This document shows positions 34,711 to 43,868 of a stretch of DNA of 64,000 nt, piece after piece (the stretch's first letter is position 1; each line of letters opens with the position of its first letter). Both the position numbers and the translations under genes were made by a program. Location of the stretch: the NCBI GenBank assembly GCA_040772685.1, contig JAXGXQ010000003.1, forward strand, positions 243,891 through 307,890, in the 5' to 3' direction. A model generated the notes under the pieces. That model made no database searches and had not been told where the DNA came from. It worked only from the letters and a program-made list of their open reading frames with translations. The DNA is from JAXGXQ01 sp040772685 (GTDB lineage: Bacteria; Bacillota; Clostridia; Saccharofermentanales; UBA5734).

Positions 34711-34739
34711 TTGATTGATATGGGTAATGATGATACTAT
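34711..34739 (+). promoter_or_regulatory. Promoter of the opp operon
   Basis: TTGATT (34711-34716), a 17-bp spacer and TACTAT (34734-34739), preceded by TGA as an extended -10. It is 85 bases upstream of oppA. Confidence 0.6.
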
Positions 34740-34824
34740 TGTGGACATAACTTTTCGGATTCCATAGAACTCGAAAGGAACCGATAAAAATTCAAAATTA
34801 TCTCAAAAAATAGGAGGAGACAAC

Positions 34825-36555
34825 ATGAAAAAGTTCAAGCTATTTGTGATGATTATGGCACTTGTGCTTTCAATCTCGCTTGTGGCAACCGCTTGCGGTA
34901 CTAATGCTACCACCACAACCGGAACCACAGCTGGCACGACAGCCGGAACAACTGGCGGCACAACAGCCGGCACAACCGGCGGCACAACTGGTACTACTGG
35001 TACCACTGGCCCGAAACTCGCTGACAAGCAGGAAATCGCCTATAACATGTCGCAGGAGCCGCCGCAGCTTAATACGGCACTCACAACCGACACAGTGTCA
35101 TTTGATATTATTCGCCACACCTACGAAGGTCTGACAAAACGCGACAACAAAGACGCCATCGTTCCCGGTATCGCCGAGAGCTGGACGGTCAGCACTGACG
35201 GTCTGGTCTATACCTTCAAGCTTCGCGATGCAAAATGGAGCAACGGTGATGCCGTTACTGCTGCAGACTTTGCCTTTGGTTTCAAAGTTCTTCTGAGCGC
35301 TGACACCAAACCGCAGCCGGCAGAATATGCCTACTTTGCTTTCCCGATCAAAAATGCTGAAAAATTCAATGGCGGCGAAGCTAAATTTGAAGAAGTCGGC
35401 ATTAAAGTAGTGGATCCCAAAACTCTGGAAATTACTCTTGAGCGCCCCACCGGCTATTTCCTTGACCTGCTCGCTTTCGGCGTCATGATGCCGATCAATG
35501 AGAAGTTCTACAACGAAGTTGGTGCCGAACAGTACGGCATGGAAGCTGATAAAATGATCTACAACGGTGCTTTTGTCGTTGATTCATGGGAGCATGACGT
35601 TGAGCTTGTTATGGCTAAAAACCCCAACTACTACGGTGCCGACAATATCAAACTGACAAAAATCACTGGCACAATCATTAAAGACTCACAGGCTGCCTTC
35701 ACCCAGTTCCTGAATGGTGACCTCGATCTGGCCAACCTGACTGACAGCAACTATGTCACACAGGCCACTGAGAAAGGCTACAAAATCAACTCTTACTCAG
35801 ATGGAGCCACTTTCTATCTCGAATTCAACCTCCAGCGTAAAGAACTCCAGAATGTCAAAATCCGTAAGGCTATCACAATGGCCCTGAACCGTGTTGACTT
35901 TACTGAGAAGATTCTGAAAAACAACTCTTTGCCCGCCTTGTCACTGACCAGCCCGGCCATCCGCGGCACAGTACCCGGCACATCTTTCCAGAAAGAGCTT
36001 GGCGCACTTATTAAGGATAATAACAGCGAAGAAGCCAAAAAACTGTATGCTGAAGGCCTGCAGGAGCTTGGTATCAGCTCAATCTCTTTGGGTATTATCG
36101 GTGACGACACGGATAACGCCGTTCGCTACTCAAATGCTATCTCCACCTACCTTAAGCAGAACCTCGGCATCGATCTTAAGGTCGAATCAATGCCCTTTAA
36201 GAGCCGCCTGCAGCGCATGACTGACAAAGATTTTGATGTTGTATTCGCTGGCTGGGGCCCTGACTATAACGACCCGATGACCTTCCTGGATCTCTGGGAA
36301 ACCGGCAACGGCAACAACCACACCAGCTACTCCAGTGCCGCCTATGATGCCCTTTTGAAGAAGGCCCGTGAAAGCACAGATGAAAAAGAGCGCTTCCAGG
36401 CTTATGTCGATATGGAAAAACTCCTGATGGAAGATCTCCCGATCGCACCTGTATACTTCCGTATGCGCGACTACACAACTAAAGAAAGCCTCGTCGGCGT
36501 TTACCGTTCACCTTTCCAGGATGTCCGTTTCCTGGATGCTTATGTAGCCGGCTGA
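34825..36555 (+). CDS. oppA: Oligopeptide-binding lipoprotein OppA
   Basis: A 576-residue extracellular solute-binding protein anchored by a lipid at Cys24 (lipobox VATAC). After the lipid there is a linker of about 30 residues made of Thr, Gly and Ala in a TAGT/TGGT repeat, then the SBP-5 fold (PGIAESWTVSTDGLVYTFKLRDAKWSNGD and following). The SBP-5 family binds peptides, nickel or opines; the full permease-ATPase set beside it fits peptides. A strong hairpin separates oppA from oppB. AGGAGG is 7 bases before the ATG. Confidence 0.93.
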   Translation: MKKFKLFVMIMALVLSISLVATACGTNATTTTGTTAGTTAGTTGGTTAGTTGGTTGTTGTTGPKLADKQEIAYNMSQEPPQLNTALTTDTVSFDIIRHTYEGLTKRDNKDAIVPGIAESWTVSTDGLVYTFKLRDAKWSNGDAVTAADFAFGFKVLLSADTKPQPAEYAYFAFPIKNAEKFNGGEAKFEEVGIKVVDPKTLEITLERPTGYFLDLLAFGVMMPINEKFYNEVGAEQYGMEADKMIYNGAFVVDSWEHDVELVMAKNPNYYGADNIKLTKITGTIIKDSQAAFTQFLNGDLDLANLTDSNYVTQATEKGYKINSYSDGATFYLEFNLQRKELQNVKIRKAITMALNRVDFTEKILKNNSLPALSLTSPAIRGTVPGTSFQKELGALIKDNNSEEAKKLYAEGLQELGISSISLGIIGDDTDNAVRYSNAISTYLKQNLGIDLKVESMPFKSRLQRMTDKDFDVVFAGWGPDYNDPMTFLDLWETGNGNNHTSYSSAAYDALLKKARESTDEKERFQAYVDMEKLLMEDLPIAPVYFRMRDYTTKESLVGVYRSPFQDVRFLDAYVAG

Positions 36556-36642
36556 ACAACTCCTATTTACTGAAATGAGCGGCCTGATAATTACTTTATC
36601 ACTATGCCTGCTCGAACCTTATTCCATATTCACTTAATGAGA

Positions 36643-36679
36643 ATCGTCCGGGGTGCCTGAACGGGCACCCCGAGACGAT
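36643..36679 (+). other. Stable hairpin between oppA and oppB
   Basis: CGGGGTGCC (36649-36657) pairs with GGCACCCCG (36664-36672), extended by ATCGTC with GACGAT across a bulged A, giving 15 pairs. There is no T-run, so it probably protects the oppA 3' end or partly attenuates rather than terminates. Such hairpins often make the binding-protein mRNA more abundant than the permease mRNA. Confidence 0.7.
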
Positions 36680-36722
36680 ATCTTGTTGAAAAGACCAACA
36701 TGCATTTCCGGAGGTGTTCCGT

Positions 36723-37673
36723 TTGGGAAAATACTTGAGCACACGCGTTATCTATTCTTTTCTCGCTCTGCTCCTGCTGGCAGCACTAACATTCTTCATG
36801 ATGCAGGCACTTCCCGGAGATCCGTTCCTCAAGGAAAAGAAGCTGCCCGCGTCTGTCGAAGCAAATTTAAGAGCGAAATTCGGACTTGATAAGTCTAAAG
36901 GCGAGCAATTCATTATTTACATGAAGAACATTGCTTCAGGCGATTTCGGCTATTCTTTTGAATCTAAACGGCCGACAGCCGATGTGATCAGCCGCGGCAT
37001 TCCTTATTCCTTTGAATTGGGTATTCGCTCGATTATTGTGGCGGTGGTTTTTGGGCTGCTGCTTGGTATAACCGCTGCGCTTAACGCAGGAAAAACAAAG
37101 GACTCCGTTACCATGATTCTTGCAATCCTGGGTGTGTCAATGCCCAGCTTTGTAATTGGCTACTTAATGCAATACTACCTTGCCTTTGGCTTCTCTACTG
37201 TATTCCGGGAATGGACCGGAGTACAGCAATTATTCCCCATTACCGGCTGGAAGGACGAGGCCAGCAAAATTCTGCCTGTCCTGGCTCTGGCGTTCGGTAC
37301 CATGGCACAGATTTCCCGACTGATGCGCAGCAGTATGCTGGATGTCATCAGTTCTGACTATATTAAAACCGCCCGCGCCAAGGGCCTTTCTCAAGGTTCA
37401 ATTATCCGCCATCACATGCTGCGCAACTCGATTTTGCCTATTATTACGATTCTTGGTCCTTTGACAGCCTCTGTTATGACAGGATCATTCGTCATTGAAA
37501 GCATCTTCGGCGTTCCCGGTATCGGCCGTTTGTTCGTGACAAGTGTACAGACGCGTGACTACACAGTCATTATGGGCGTGACAATGTTTTACGGCGCATT
37601 TCTTATTCTCATGAATATGCTGGTAGATATTGCCTATGGTTTTGTCGACCCACGCATACGCTTGGCCAAATGA
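36723..37673 (+). CDS. oppB: Oligopeptide ABC transporter permease OppB
   Basis: A 316-residue inner-membrane permease of the BPD family with six predicted helices and the EAA-like loop (ARAKGLSQGSIIRHHMLRNSILP, about residues 217-239) that contacts the ATPase. The chosen start is TTG at 36723, 8 bases after GGAGG (36710-36714); a GTG at 36714 overlaps that ribosome-binding site. It is second in oppABCDF. Confidence 0.93.
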   Translation: MGKYLSTRVIYSFLALLLLAALTFFMMQALPGDPFLKEKKLPASVEANLRAKFGLDKSKGEQFIIYMKNIASGDFGYSFESKRPTADVISRGIPYSFELGIRSIIVAVVFGLLLGITAALNAGKTKDSVTMILAILGVSMPSFVIGYLMQYYLAFGFSTVFREWTGVQQLFPITGWKDEASKILPVLALAFGTMAQISRLMRSSMLDVISSDYIKTARAKGLSQGSIIRHHMLRNSILPIITILGPLTASVMTGSFVIESIFGVPGIGRLFVTSVQTRDYTVIMGVTMFYGAFLILMNMLVDIAYGFVDPRIRLAK

Positions 37674-37686
37674 CCTGGAGGATGGC

Positions 37687-38781
37687 ATGAAGAAGAAAAT
37701 AAATGGTCAAGCGGCTGCCGGTTATGTCCCTGCGGTTGTTGACTACGAAGCACTAAAATTAACATCGGATGACTTTACTGTTGTTGGAACAGATATCCAC
37801 CATAGCATGGAAAGTGTGCGTCCGAGCATCAGTTACTGGCAAGACGCCTGGCGGCGCCTAAAAGCCAATAAAATTGCTATCATTGTAATGATCTTTTTGA
37901 TCATTATGCTGCTGGGCAGCTTTATCTTTCCACTGATTTCGCCATTTAAATACGATGTCCAGCATTGGGATGATATTGACCGCGATTTCCGTTTCGAGAT
38001 GTTTAAAATTTGTAAAGAAGACGGTGTCGCCGGTCCGATGCCTTTTGAGGAAGCCAGCCAGCTTCGCGGTTTTGACAAACTTTCTGCCTGGGTGCGCGGA
38101 GATATCAAAATCCACATTTTCGGGATTGATGAATCCGGCGGAGATTTCTGGACCAGAGTCTGGTTTGGCGGCCGGGTCTCCCTGTTTATCGGCATCATCG
38201 CTGCCTTCAGTTATTTCCTGATCGGCATGCCTTACGGCTCGATCTCTGGGCTTTTGGGCGGCCGGGTTGACAATGTAATGATGAGAATTGTTGAGATCAT
38301 CAATGGTATTCCGTATCTGATCGTTGTCATCCTGCTCATGGTTGTTATGCCGCCTGGATTGCTGACTATTGTGGTTGCTCTTGCCCTGGTGGGCTGGACC
38401 AGCCTGGCCCGTCTGGTACGTGGGCAGGTTGTTCAAATCAAAGAACAGGAATACGTCATTGCCGCGGCAACAATGGGAGCTTCAAGAGGCCGGATAGTCC
38501 GCAGACATATCCTGCCCAACACACTGTCTGTTGTCATCGTCAATCTTACGATGTCTATTCCTGCAGCTATTTTCACAGAATCTTTCCTTAGTTATATCGG
38601 CATAGGTGTTACTCAGCCGATGACCAGCTGGGGCAGTCTCTGCGAAGCTGGCAAAGCCTCAATTTTCACCAATCCGCAGCTGCTGTTTATCCCGGCAGCG
38701 TTTATCAGCCTCACCATGCTCTCCTTTAACCTCTTCGGCGACGCTCTGCGTAATGTACTTGACCCACGGATGAGGAGGTAA
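37687..38781 (+). CDS. oppC: Oligopeptide ABC transporter permease OppC
   Basis: A 364-residue permease with an N-terminal cytoplasmic segment of about 60 residues, a first helix at about residues 67-85, a periplasmic insertion, and then the five-helix permease core. The EAA-like loop is EQEYVIAAATMGASRGRIVRRHILPN. The start ATG at 37687 follows GGAGG; an in-frame frame further upstream overlaps oppB and is rejected. It ends 3 bases before oppD. Confidence 0.92.
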   Translation: MKKKINGQAAAGYVPAVVDYEALKLTSDDFTVVGTDIHHSMESVRPSISYWQDAWRRLKANKIAIIVMIFLIIMLLGSFIFPLISPFKYDVQHWDDIDRDFRFEMFKICKEDGVAGPMPFEEASQLRGFDKLSAWVRGDIKIHIFGIDESGGDFWTRVWFGGRVSLFIGIIAAFSYFLIGMPYGSISGLLGGRVDNVMMRIVEIINGIPYLIVVILLMVVMPPGLLTIVVALALVGWTSLARLVRGQVVQIKEQEYVIAAATMGASRGRIVRRHILPNTLSVVIVNLTMSIPAAIFTESFLSYIGIGVTQPMTSWGSLCEAGKASIFTNPQLLFIPAAFISLTMLSFNLFGDALRNVLDPRMRR

Positions 38782-38784
38782 CCC

Positions 38785-39816
38785 ATGGCTGAATCTGAAC
38801 TTAACAACTCAAAAGAACTATTGTTATCTATCAAGGATCTGCGTGTTTCTTTTATGACCTATGCCGGCGAAGTCCAGGCTGTACGCGGAGTCTCCTTTGA
38901 TCTTAACCGTGGTGAAACACTTGGCATTGTCGGTGAATCCGGCTGCGGCAAAAGTGTAACTGCCCAAACGATCATGAAACTTAATCCTTCACCGCCGGCT
39001 GTAATAAAAACCGGGTCAGTTTTCCTGGATGGACAGGACATTGTGCCAATGTCAGACAAGGAAATGCAGAAAATCCGCGGCAATAAAGTCAGCATGATTT
39101 TTCAGGATCCCATGACCAGCCTCAACCCCACTATGACGATAGGTCATCAGGTGGGTGAAAGTCTGATTCTGCACCAGGGTGCCAGTAAACGCGAATCCTT
39201 CCAACGCGCCGTGGAGCTGCTGGATCTGGTCAAGATCCCTAACCCAGCTGTTCGCGCCAAACAGTATCCACATCAGTTTTCAGGCGGTATGCGCCAGCGC
39301 GCAATGATTGCCATGGCACTGGCCTGCGAGCCGCAGCTGTTGATTGCTGATGAACCGACCACTGCTCTGGACGTAACAATTCAGGCCCAGATTCTTGACC
39401 TGATGCGTGACTTAAAAGCGAAAACAAATAACGCTATAATTCTGATCACTCACGACCTTGGCATTGTCGCGTCGATGTCCGACCGCCTTGCCGTGATGTA
39501 CGCAGGCAACATTATCGAAACAGGGCCGGCTGATAAAGTGTTTTATAATCCGAAGCATCCCTATACCTGGGGTTTGCTCGATTCACGTCCACGTGTGGAC
39601 CATCCGCGTAACCGTAAGCTTGATCCGATTGACGGCATGCCGCCCGACCTGATCAAGCCGCCTAAAGGCTGTGCCTTCGCTGACCGCTGTCGCCACAGCA
39701 TGAAAATCTGCCGTGAAGTGTTCCCGGCAGAAACGGCTGTCTCAGAAGGCCATACAGTTAATTGCTGGCTGCAGCACCCCATGGCACCGAAAGTTACGAG
39801 AGGAGAAACGCGCTGA
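38785..39816 (+). CDS. oppD: Oligopeptide ABC transporter ATPase OppD
   Basis: A 343-residue ATPase subunit. Walker A GESGCGKSVTAQ (about residue 52), the ABC signature FSGGMRQRAMIAMALA and Walker B LLIADEPTTALDVTIQ are present. The C-terminal Cys-containing domain (PKGCAFADRCRHSMKIC) typical of OppD/DppD is intact. It overlaps oppF as TGATG. Confidence 0.94.
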   Translation: MAESELNNSKELLLSIKDLRVSFMTYAGEVQAVRGVSFDLNRGETLGIVGESGCGKSVTAQTIMKLNPSPPAVIKTGSVFLDGQDIVPMSDKEMQKIRGNKVSMIFQDPMTSLNPTMTIGHQVGESLILHQGASKRESFQRAVELLDLVKIPNPAVRAKQYPHQFSGGMRQRAMIAMALACEPQLLIADEPTTALDVTIQAQILDLMRDLKAKTNNAIILITHDLGIVASMSDRLAVMYAGNIIETGPADKVFYNPKHPYTWGLLDSRPRVDHPRNRKLDPIDGMPPDLIKPPKGCAFADRCRHSMKICREVFPAETAVSEGHTVNCWLQHPMAPKVTRGETR

Positions 39817-40847
39817 TGGAAATAACGCAAGAAAATAATGATCTGCAAACACCGCTTTTCTCTCTGAAGAAAGCCAGCCGCTACTTTAAAGTTGATCACA
39901 ACAAATTGCTTAAAGCTGTTGATCAGGTGAGCTTGGATATTTATCAAGGAGAAACGCTTGGTCTGGTTGGCGAATCCGGTTGTGGCAAGACGACGCTGGG
40001 CCGCCTGCTGGCACGAATTTATCCTTTAACCAACGGTGATATTACTTATGAAGGCAAAAGCTTGCAAAAGATGAGCAGGACTGAAGCCTTTGATTACTGC
40101 AAAAAAGTGCAGGTGATTTTCCAGGATCCTTACGCCTCGCTAAATCCACGTATGACGGTCGGCGATATCATTGGCGAAGGGTTGGAGATTCATAAGCTAT
40201 ATGAACCGGCAGATCGCCAGGCTCGTATTTATGATTTGTTGGAAAAAGTGGGACTGAACCGTGAGCAGGCCAACCGCTTCCCTCACGAGTTTTCTGGTGG
40301 CCAGCGGCAGCGCATCGGCATTGCCCGCTCTCTGGCAATTGAACCCAACTTTATTGTTTGTGATGAGCCGATTTCAGCACTCGACGTGTCGATTCAGGCT
40401 CAGATACTAAACCTGCTTACCGAGCTGCGCCAGGAGCTTAACCTGACGTATCTGTTCATTTCGCATGATCTGAATGTTGTCAAATATATCTCTGACCGTG
40501 TAGCAGTCATGTATCTGGGGATTATTGCCGAGCTGGCTGACAGCAGCAGGATTTACGCAAACCCGCTGCATCCATACACAGTTGCTTTGCTTTCGGCCAT
40601 TCCGGTTCCGGATCCTGAAGTTGAACGCAAACGCAAGCGCATTGTTCTTGAAGGGGATGTTCCTTCACCGATTAACGCACCAATTGGCTGCACCTTCAGC
40701 ACCCGTTGTCCTTATGTTATGAAACGCTGCCTGACTGAACGCCCTCAGCTGCAAACAGTGGAAGGCAGACACCAAACCGCCTGCCATCTATATGATACAG
40801 GTGCTAAAAATATCAAGGAAGCAGTTGCCAACCGGCCAGAAGATTAA
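39816..40847 (+). CDS. oppF: Oligopeptide ABC transporter ATPase OppF
   Basis: A 343-residue ATPase. Walker A GESGCGKTTLGR (about residue 53), the signature FSGGQRQRIGIARSLA, Walker B IVCDEPISALDVSIQ and a C-terminal Cys domain (IGCTFSTRCPYVMKRC) are present. The start ATG at 39816 overlaps the oppD stop and has GAGGAG 12 bases upstream; a longer frame into oppD is rejected. It completes the five-gene transporter and converges with recR with 9 bases between their ends. Confidence 0.94.
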   Translation: MEITQENNDLQTPLFSLKKASRYFKVDHNKLLKAVDQVSLDIYQGETLGLVGESGCGKTTLGRLLARIYPLTNGDITYEGKSLQKMSRTEAFDYCKKVQVIFQDPYASLNPRMTVGDIIGEGLEIHKLYEPADRQARIYDLLEKVGLNREQANRFPHEFSGGQRQRIGIARSLAIEPNFIVCDEPISALDVSIQAQILNLLTELRQELNLTYLFISHDLNVVKYISDRVAVMYLGIIAELADSSRIYANPLHPYTVALLSAIPVPDPEVERKRKRIVLEGDVPSPINAPIGCTFSTRCPYVMKRCLTERPQLQTVEGRHQTACHLYDTGAKNIKEAVANRPED

Positions 40848-40856
40848 GTTCAAAGA

Positions 40857-41459
40857 TTAGATTTCGCGGCGGCCTTCCATAGCCCTTGCCAAAGTAACCT
40901 CATCTGCATACTCAAGATCACCGCCCATGGGAATACCGTGGGCGATTCTTGTTGTCTTGATACCAGCAGGGCGAATCAGCCTTGCTATATAAAGCGCGGT
41001 TGCTTCACCTTCTACAGTAGGGTTTGTCGCCAGAATAACCTCTGACACACACTCTTCGTTTCGCAGACGCGCTAATAGCTCGCGTAAACGGATTTGATCA
41101 GGCCCGATATTGTGCATTGGCGAAATTGACCCGTGCAGTACATGATAAAGCCCACGATACTCGTGAATGCGTTCCATCGCTGCAACATCACGCGGATTTT
41201 CCACTACACAGATAACTGTACGGTCACGTGTGGCCGAAGTGCAGATCTCACAGGGATCCTGTTCAGTCAAATTGCAGCAAACTGAACAAAGACAAGTTGA
41301 CTGGCTGGCTTCGATTATCGCGTCAGCCAGTTTTTTTGCTGACTCCGGTGGTTGGCTCAGCAAATGGAAAGCCAGTCGTTGTGCTGTTTTACTGCCGACG
41401 CCAGGCAATTTGCCCAGTTCGGTGATAAGTCGGGCGATCGCCGGGGAGAAACGCGCCAT
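40857..41459 (-). CDS. recR: Recombination protein RecR
   Basis: A 200-residue protein that with RecO acts on gaps to load RecA. The helix-hairpin-helix (LGKLPGVGSKTAQRLAFHLL), the zinc finger (CLCSVCCNLTEQDPCEIC) and the TOPRIM domain (VICVVENPRDVAAME) are in order. It begins directly after ebfC, completing the conserved dnaX-ebfC-recR unit. Confidence 0.96.
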   Translation of the reverse strand: MARFSPAIARLITELGKLPGVGSKTAQRLAFHLLSQPPESAKKLADAIIEASQSTCLCSVCCNLTEQDPCEICTSATRDRTVICVVENPRDVAAMERIHEYRGLYHVLHGSISPMHNIGPDQIRLRELLARLRNEECVSEVILATNPTVEGEATALYIARLIRPAGIKTTRIAHGIPMGGDLEYADEVTLARAMEGRREI

Positions 41460-41813
41460 TTAGAAGCCCATCGGCAGGCCGCGCCCGCCGGTCGCTTTGG
41501 CCATGCGCTCTTCAGACATTTCTTCTATTTTGCGCATAGCCTCGTTGACTGCAACCAGCACCAGATCCTGCAGCATTTCAACATCTTCCGGGTCAACAGC
41601 TGCCGGGTCGATAGTAAGTTCCGTAAGCTGCTTTTCGCCGCTGACTACTGCTTTAACTACCCCACCGCCAGCTGTAGCTTCAGCTGTCATCTGGGCAATT
41701 TCTTCCTGCGCCTTTTCAACTTCGCGCTGCATGCGCTGGGCCTGCTGAAGCAGCTGGTTCATATTACCCATACCGCCACCGCCGCCAAATCCACCTCTTG
41801 GTCCTTTAGCCAT
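41460..41813 (-). CDS. ebfC: Nucleoid-associated YbaB/EbfC-family protein
   Basis: A 117-residue DNA-binding protein. After a Gly-rich start (RGGFGGGGGMGNMNQLL) it has the coiled region QQAQRMQREVEKAQEEIAQM and the ribbon that binds DNA in the family. It overlaps the end of dnaX by 8 bases and is immediately followed by recR. The conserved context makes the assignment secure; the cellular role is not fully understood. Confidence 0.93.
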   Translation of the reverse strand: MAKGPRGGFGGGGGMGNMNQLLQQAQRMQREVEKAQEEIAQMTAEATAGGGVVKAVVSGEKQLTELTIDPAAVDPEDVEMLQDLVLVAVNEAMRKIEEMSEERMAKATGGRGLPMGF

Positions 41814-43512
41814 TAGTTGTATCCTCCATAATTACAGGTATGCCAAACGCATCCGCTGCTTCCCGCACTCTGGTAATCCAGGCAGGTTCTTCAGGTACAG
41901 GGCAATGCTGTGCTTCCGCCTGCGGATTCTCCGCTAAACGAACAACAACTGGCGTATTGCTGCCCATAACCTTCGTTGCCGCCTCGCGCAGCGCTTTAAG
42001 ATTGGCCGGCTCCTTTAATTCCTGACAGTTTATTTTATCCTTTTCGGAAAAAATTATGTGAAGCTCACCGCCGCAGAAAGAAAATGCTGCAGGGCGGCAA
42101 TATAAGTATGTAGTCATATAGCCAGCTTCAATCAGCTGATCCTGAATCGCTTTCCAGTTGGCATCATCAGAGGCTGAATTTGAAACCGTACTTGCGGAGA
42201 ACGGGTCTGACGTTATGCTGTCCGTGCTGTCGCTGCGAGAATTGTCAATAACAGACTCATCCTCGACATACTCATCCTCGACAGATTCATCCTCGACAGA
42301 CTCATCCTCGATAGATTCATCTATTAGTTCTACTGGCTTCTTCTCGATGTTCTCTGATGCCAAATCATTGTCTGAATCAGCCGGTGGCGGCTCCAGTCCG
42401 GTCAAGTCCGCAAAATCATGTTGTGTGGACATCAGACGCAGTAAACCAACTTCAAGCGAAGTACGGGTATCTGACGACCAGCGCAACTCGCCATGTAAGG
42501 CTGATAATTCGCGCACCAGTTCGAGAAGTGTATTGGTATCAGTCAATTTTGCGACATCTTTTAGCCGATTCAGCTGGAAGCTGGTAACTTGCAGTAAATC
42601 GCCAGGTGCCGGCGATACTGACACAATCAGTAAATTGCGGCAATAGGCAGCCAGATCAAGTAAAAACCGTGCCAAATCGCGACCAGACATAATTAGAGCG
42701 CCCACGGTTTCCAATAAGGCAGTGGCGTCACCAGTTAGAAGTGCTTTGCTCATCCGGGCCAACAGCTCGTCATCAGCGACACCTGTAAGTTTCAACACAT
42801 CATCGCGTGTTACGGTCTTTTCAGCGTCGGCCGACATTCGTACTTGGTCAAGTAGGCTGATAGCGTCGCGCATACCGCCTTCTGCCAAGCGGGCAATGGT
42901 ATCCAACGCAGCCGCTTCAATCTCAATTTTGTTTGCTGATGCAATTTCCTGCAACCGGGAAATCAGTCCCGGCAGAGGTATTCGCCGAAATTCGTAGCGC
43001 TGGCAGCGGGAAAGTATTGTCGCCGGAATCCGATGGGGCTCAGTTGTTGCCAGGATAAACACCGCGTGCGCGGGCGGTTCTTCGAGCGTTTTCAGCAAAG
43101 CGTTAAAAGCACCTGTGCTAAGCATGTGAACTTCGTCAATTATATATACTTTGAAACGCGCCTGTGACGGCATGAAAAGCACTTCATCGACAATTCTGCG
43201 GATCGTGTCCACGCTGTTGTTGGAAGCTGCGTCCATTTCCAAAACGTCCAGTAATGAGCCGTTTAGGATACCGGTGCAGATTTCACACTTGTTGCAGGGG
43301 TTGCCTTCTTCAGGCTTAAGGCAGTTGATCGCTCTGGAAAAGATCTTGGCGACTGTTGTCTTACCTGTTCCTCTTGTACCGGAAAAAAGATAGGCGTGGG
43401 CGATCTGACCGGTTATAACTGCTTGGCGCAGAGCGGTAACCACATGGGTTTGTTCGACTACCTCGTCGAAAGTCAACGGGCGCCATTCGCGATATAGTGC
43501 GACATGTGCCAT
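41806..43512 (-). CDS. dnaX: DNA polymerase III gamma/tau subunit
   Basis: A 568-residue clamp-loader ATPase. Walker A GTRGTGKTTVAKIFS (about residue 45) and the zinc-binding cysteines (NPCNKCEIC) are present, followed by the AAA+ lid and domain III. The C-terminal tau region has an acidic repeat, EDESV copies encoded by 15-bp tandem repeats (42251-42325). The ATG at 43512 has GGAGGG 5 bases upstream; an extended frame with 23 more residues reads through the leader and is rejected. It is transcribed after the SRP RNA. Confidence 0.95.
   Translation of the reverse strand: MAHVALYREWRPLTFDEVVEQTHVVTALRQAVITGQIAHAYLFSGTRGTGKTTVAKIFSRAINCLKPEEGNPCNKCEICTGILNGSLLDVLEMDAASNNSVDTIRRIVDEVLFMPSQARFKVYIIDEVHMLSTGAFNALLKTLEEPPAHAVFILATTEPHRIPATILSRCQRYEFRRIPLPGLISRLQEIASANKIEIEAAALDTIARLAEGGMRDAISLLDQVRMSADAEKTVTRDDVLKLTGVADDELLARMSKALLTGDATALLETVGALIMSGRDLARFLLDLAAYCRNLLIVSVSPAPGDLLQVTSFQLNRLKDVAKLTDTNTLLELVRELSALHGELRWSSDTRTSLEVGLLRLMSTQHDFADLTGLEPPPADSDNDLASENIEKKPVELIDESIEDESVEDESVEDEYVEDESVIDNSRSDSTDSITSDPFSASTVSNSASDDANWKAIQDQLIEAGYMTTYLYCRPAAFSFCGGELHIIFSEKDKINCQELKEPANLKALREAATKVMGSNTPVVVRLAENPQAEAQHCPVPEEPAWITRVREAADAFGIPVIMEDTTNG
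42251..42325. repeat. 15-bp tandem repeats in dnaX
   Basis: Five units of 15 bp, such as ACAGACTCATCCTCG, with point changes in some copies. On the coding strand they encode the pentapeptide (D/E)ES(V/I)E-type acidic repeat. Such arrays can vary in copy number without frameshift. Confidence 0.85.
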
Positions 43513-43540
43513 GTGTACCCTCCAAATCTCAAAAAAATCA

Positions 43541-43682
<142 letters not shown>

Positions 43683-43694
43683 TGATGCTCGTAA

Positions 43695-43703
43695 ATTATA
43701 ACA
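43695..43703 (-). promoter_or_regulatory. Extended -10 promoter of the SRP RNA
   Basis: On the minus strand TGTTATAAT with -10 TATAAT (complement of 43695-43700). The -35 is poor. The start would be near 43688, a few bases before the SRP RNA. Confidence 0.6.
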
Positions 43704-43868
43704 TAAAAACTAATCGTATGATAGAATAAACAAGCCGCAACGCGATAAGCTGTCAGCCGTAACTGGCTGCCGACGGTCGCAGAATCGGATGCTTTGCCCA
43801 CGGATAAGTCTTCTTGGTTTCAATCTGGATAGTTATAAATTATACTGTTTTTCAGGGGAGTTCAGGCC

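Noticed and set aside
42158..42646. Long Ser-rich frame antisense to dnaX
   Set aside because: It is the complement of the acidic repeat region of dnaX.
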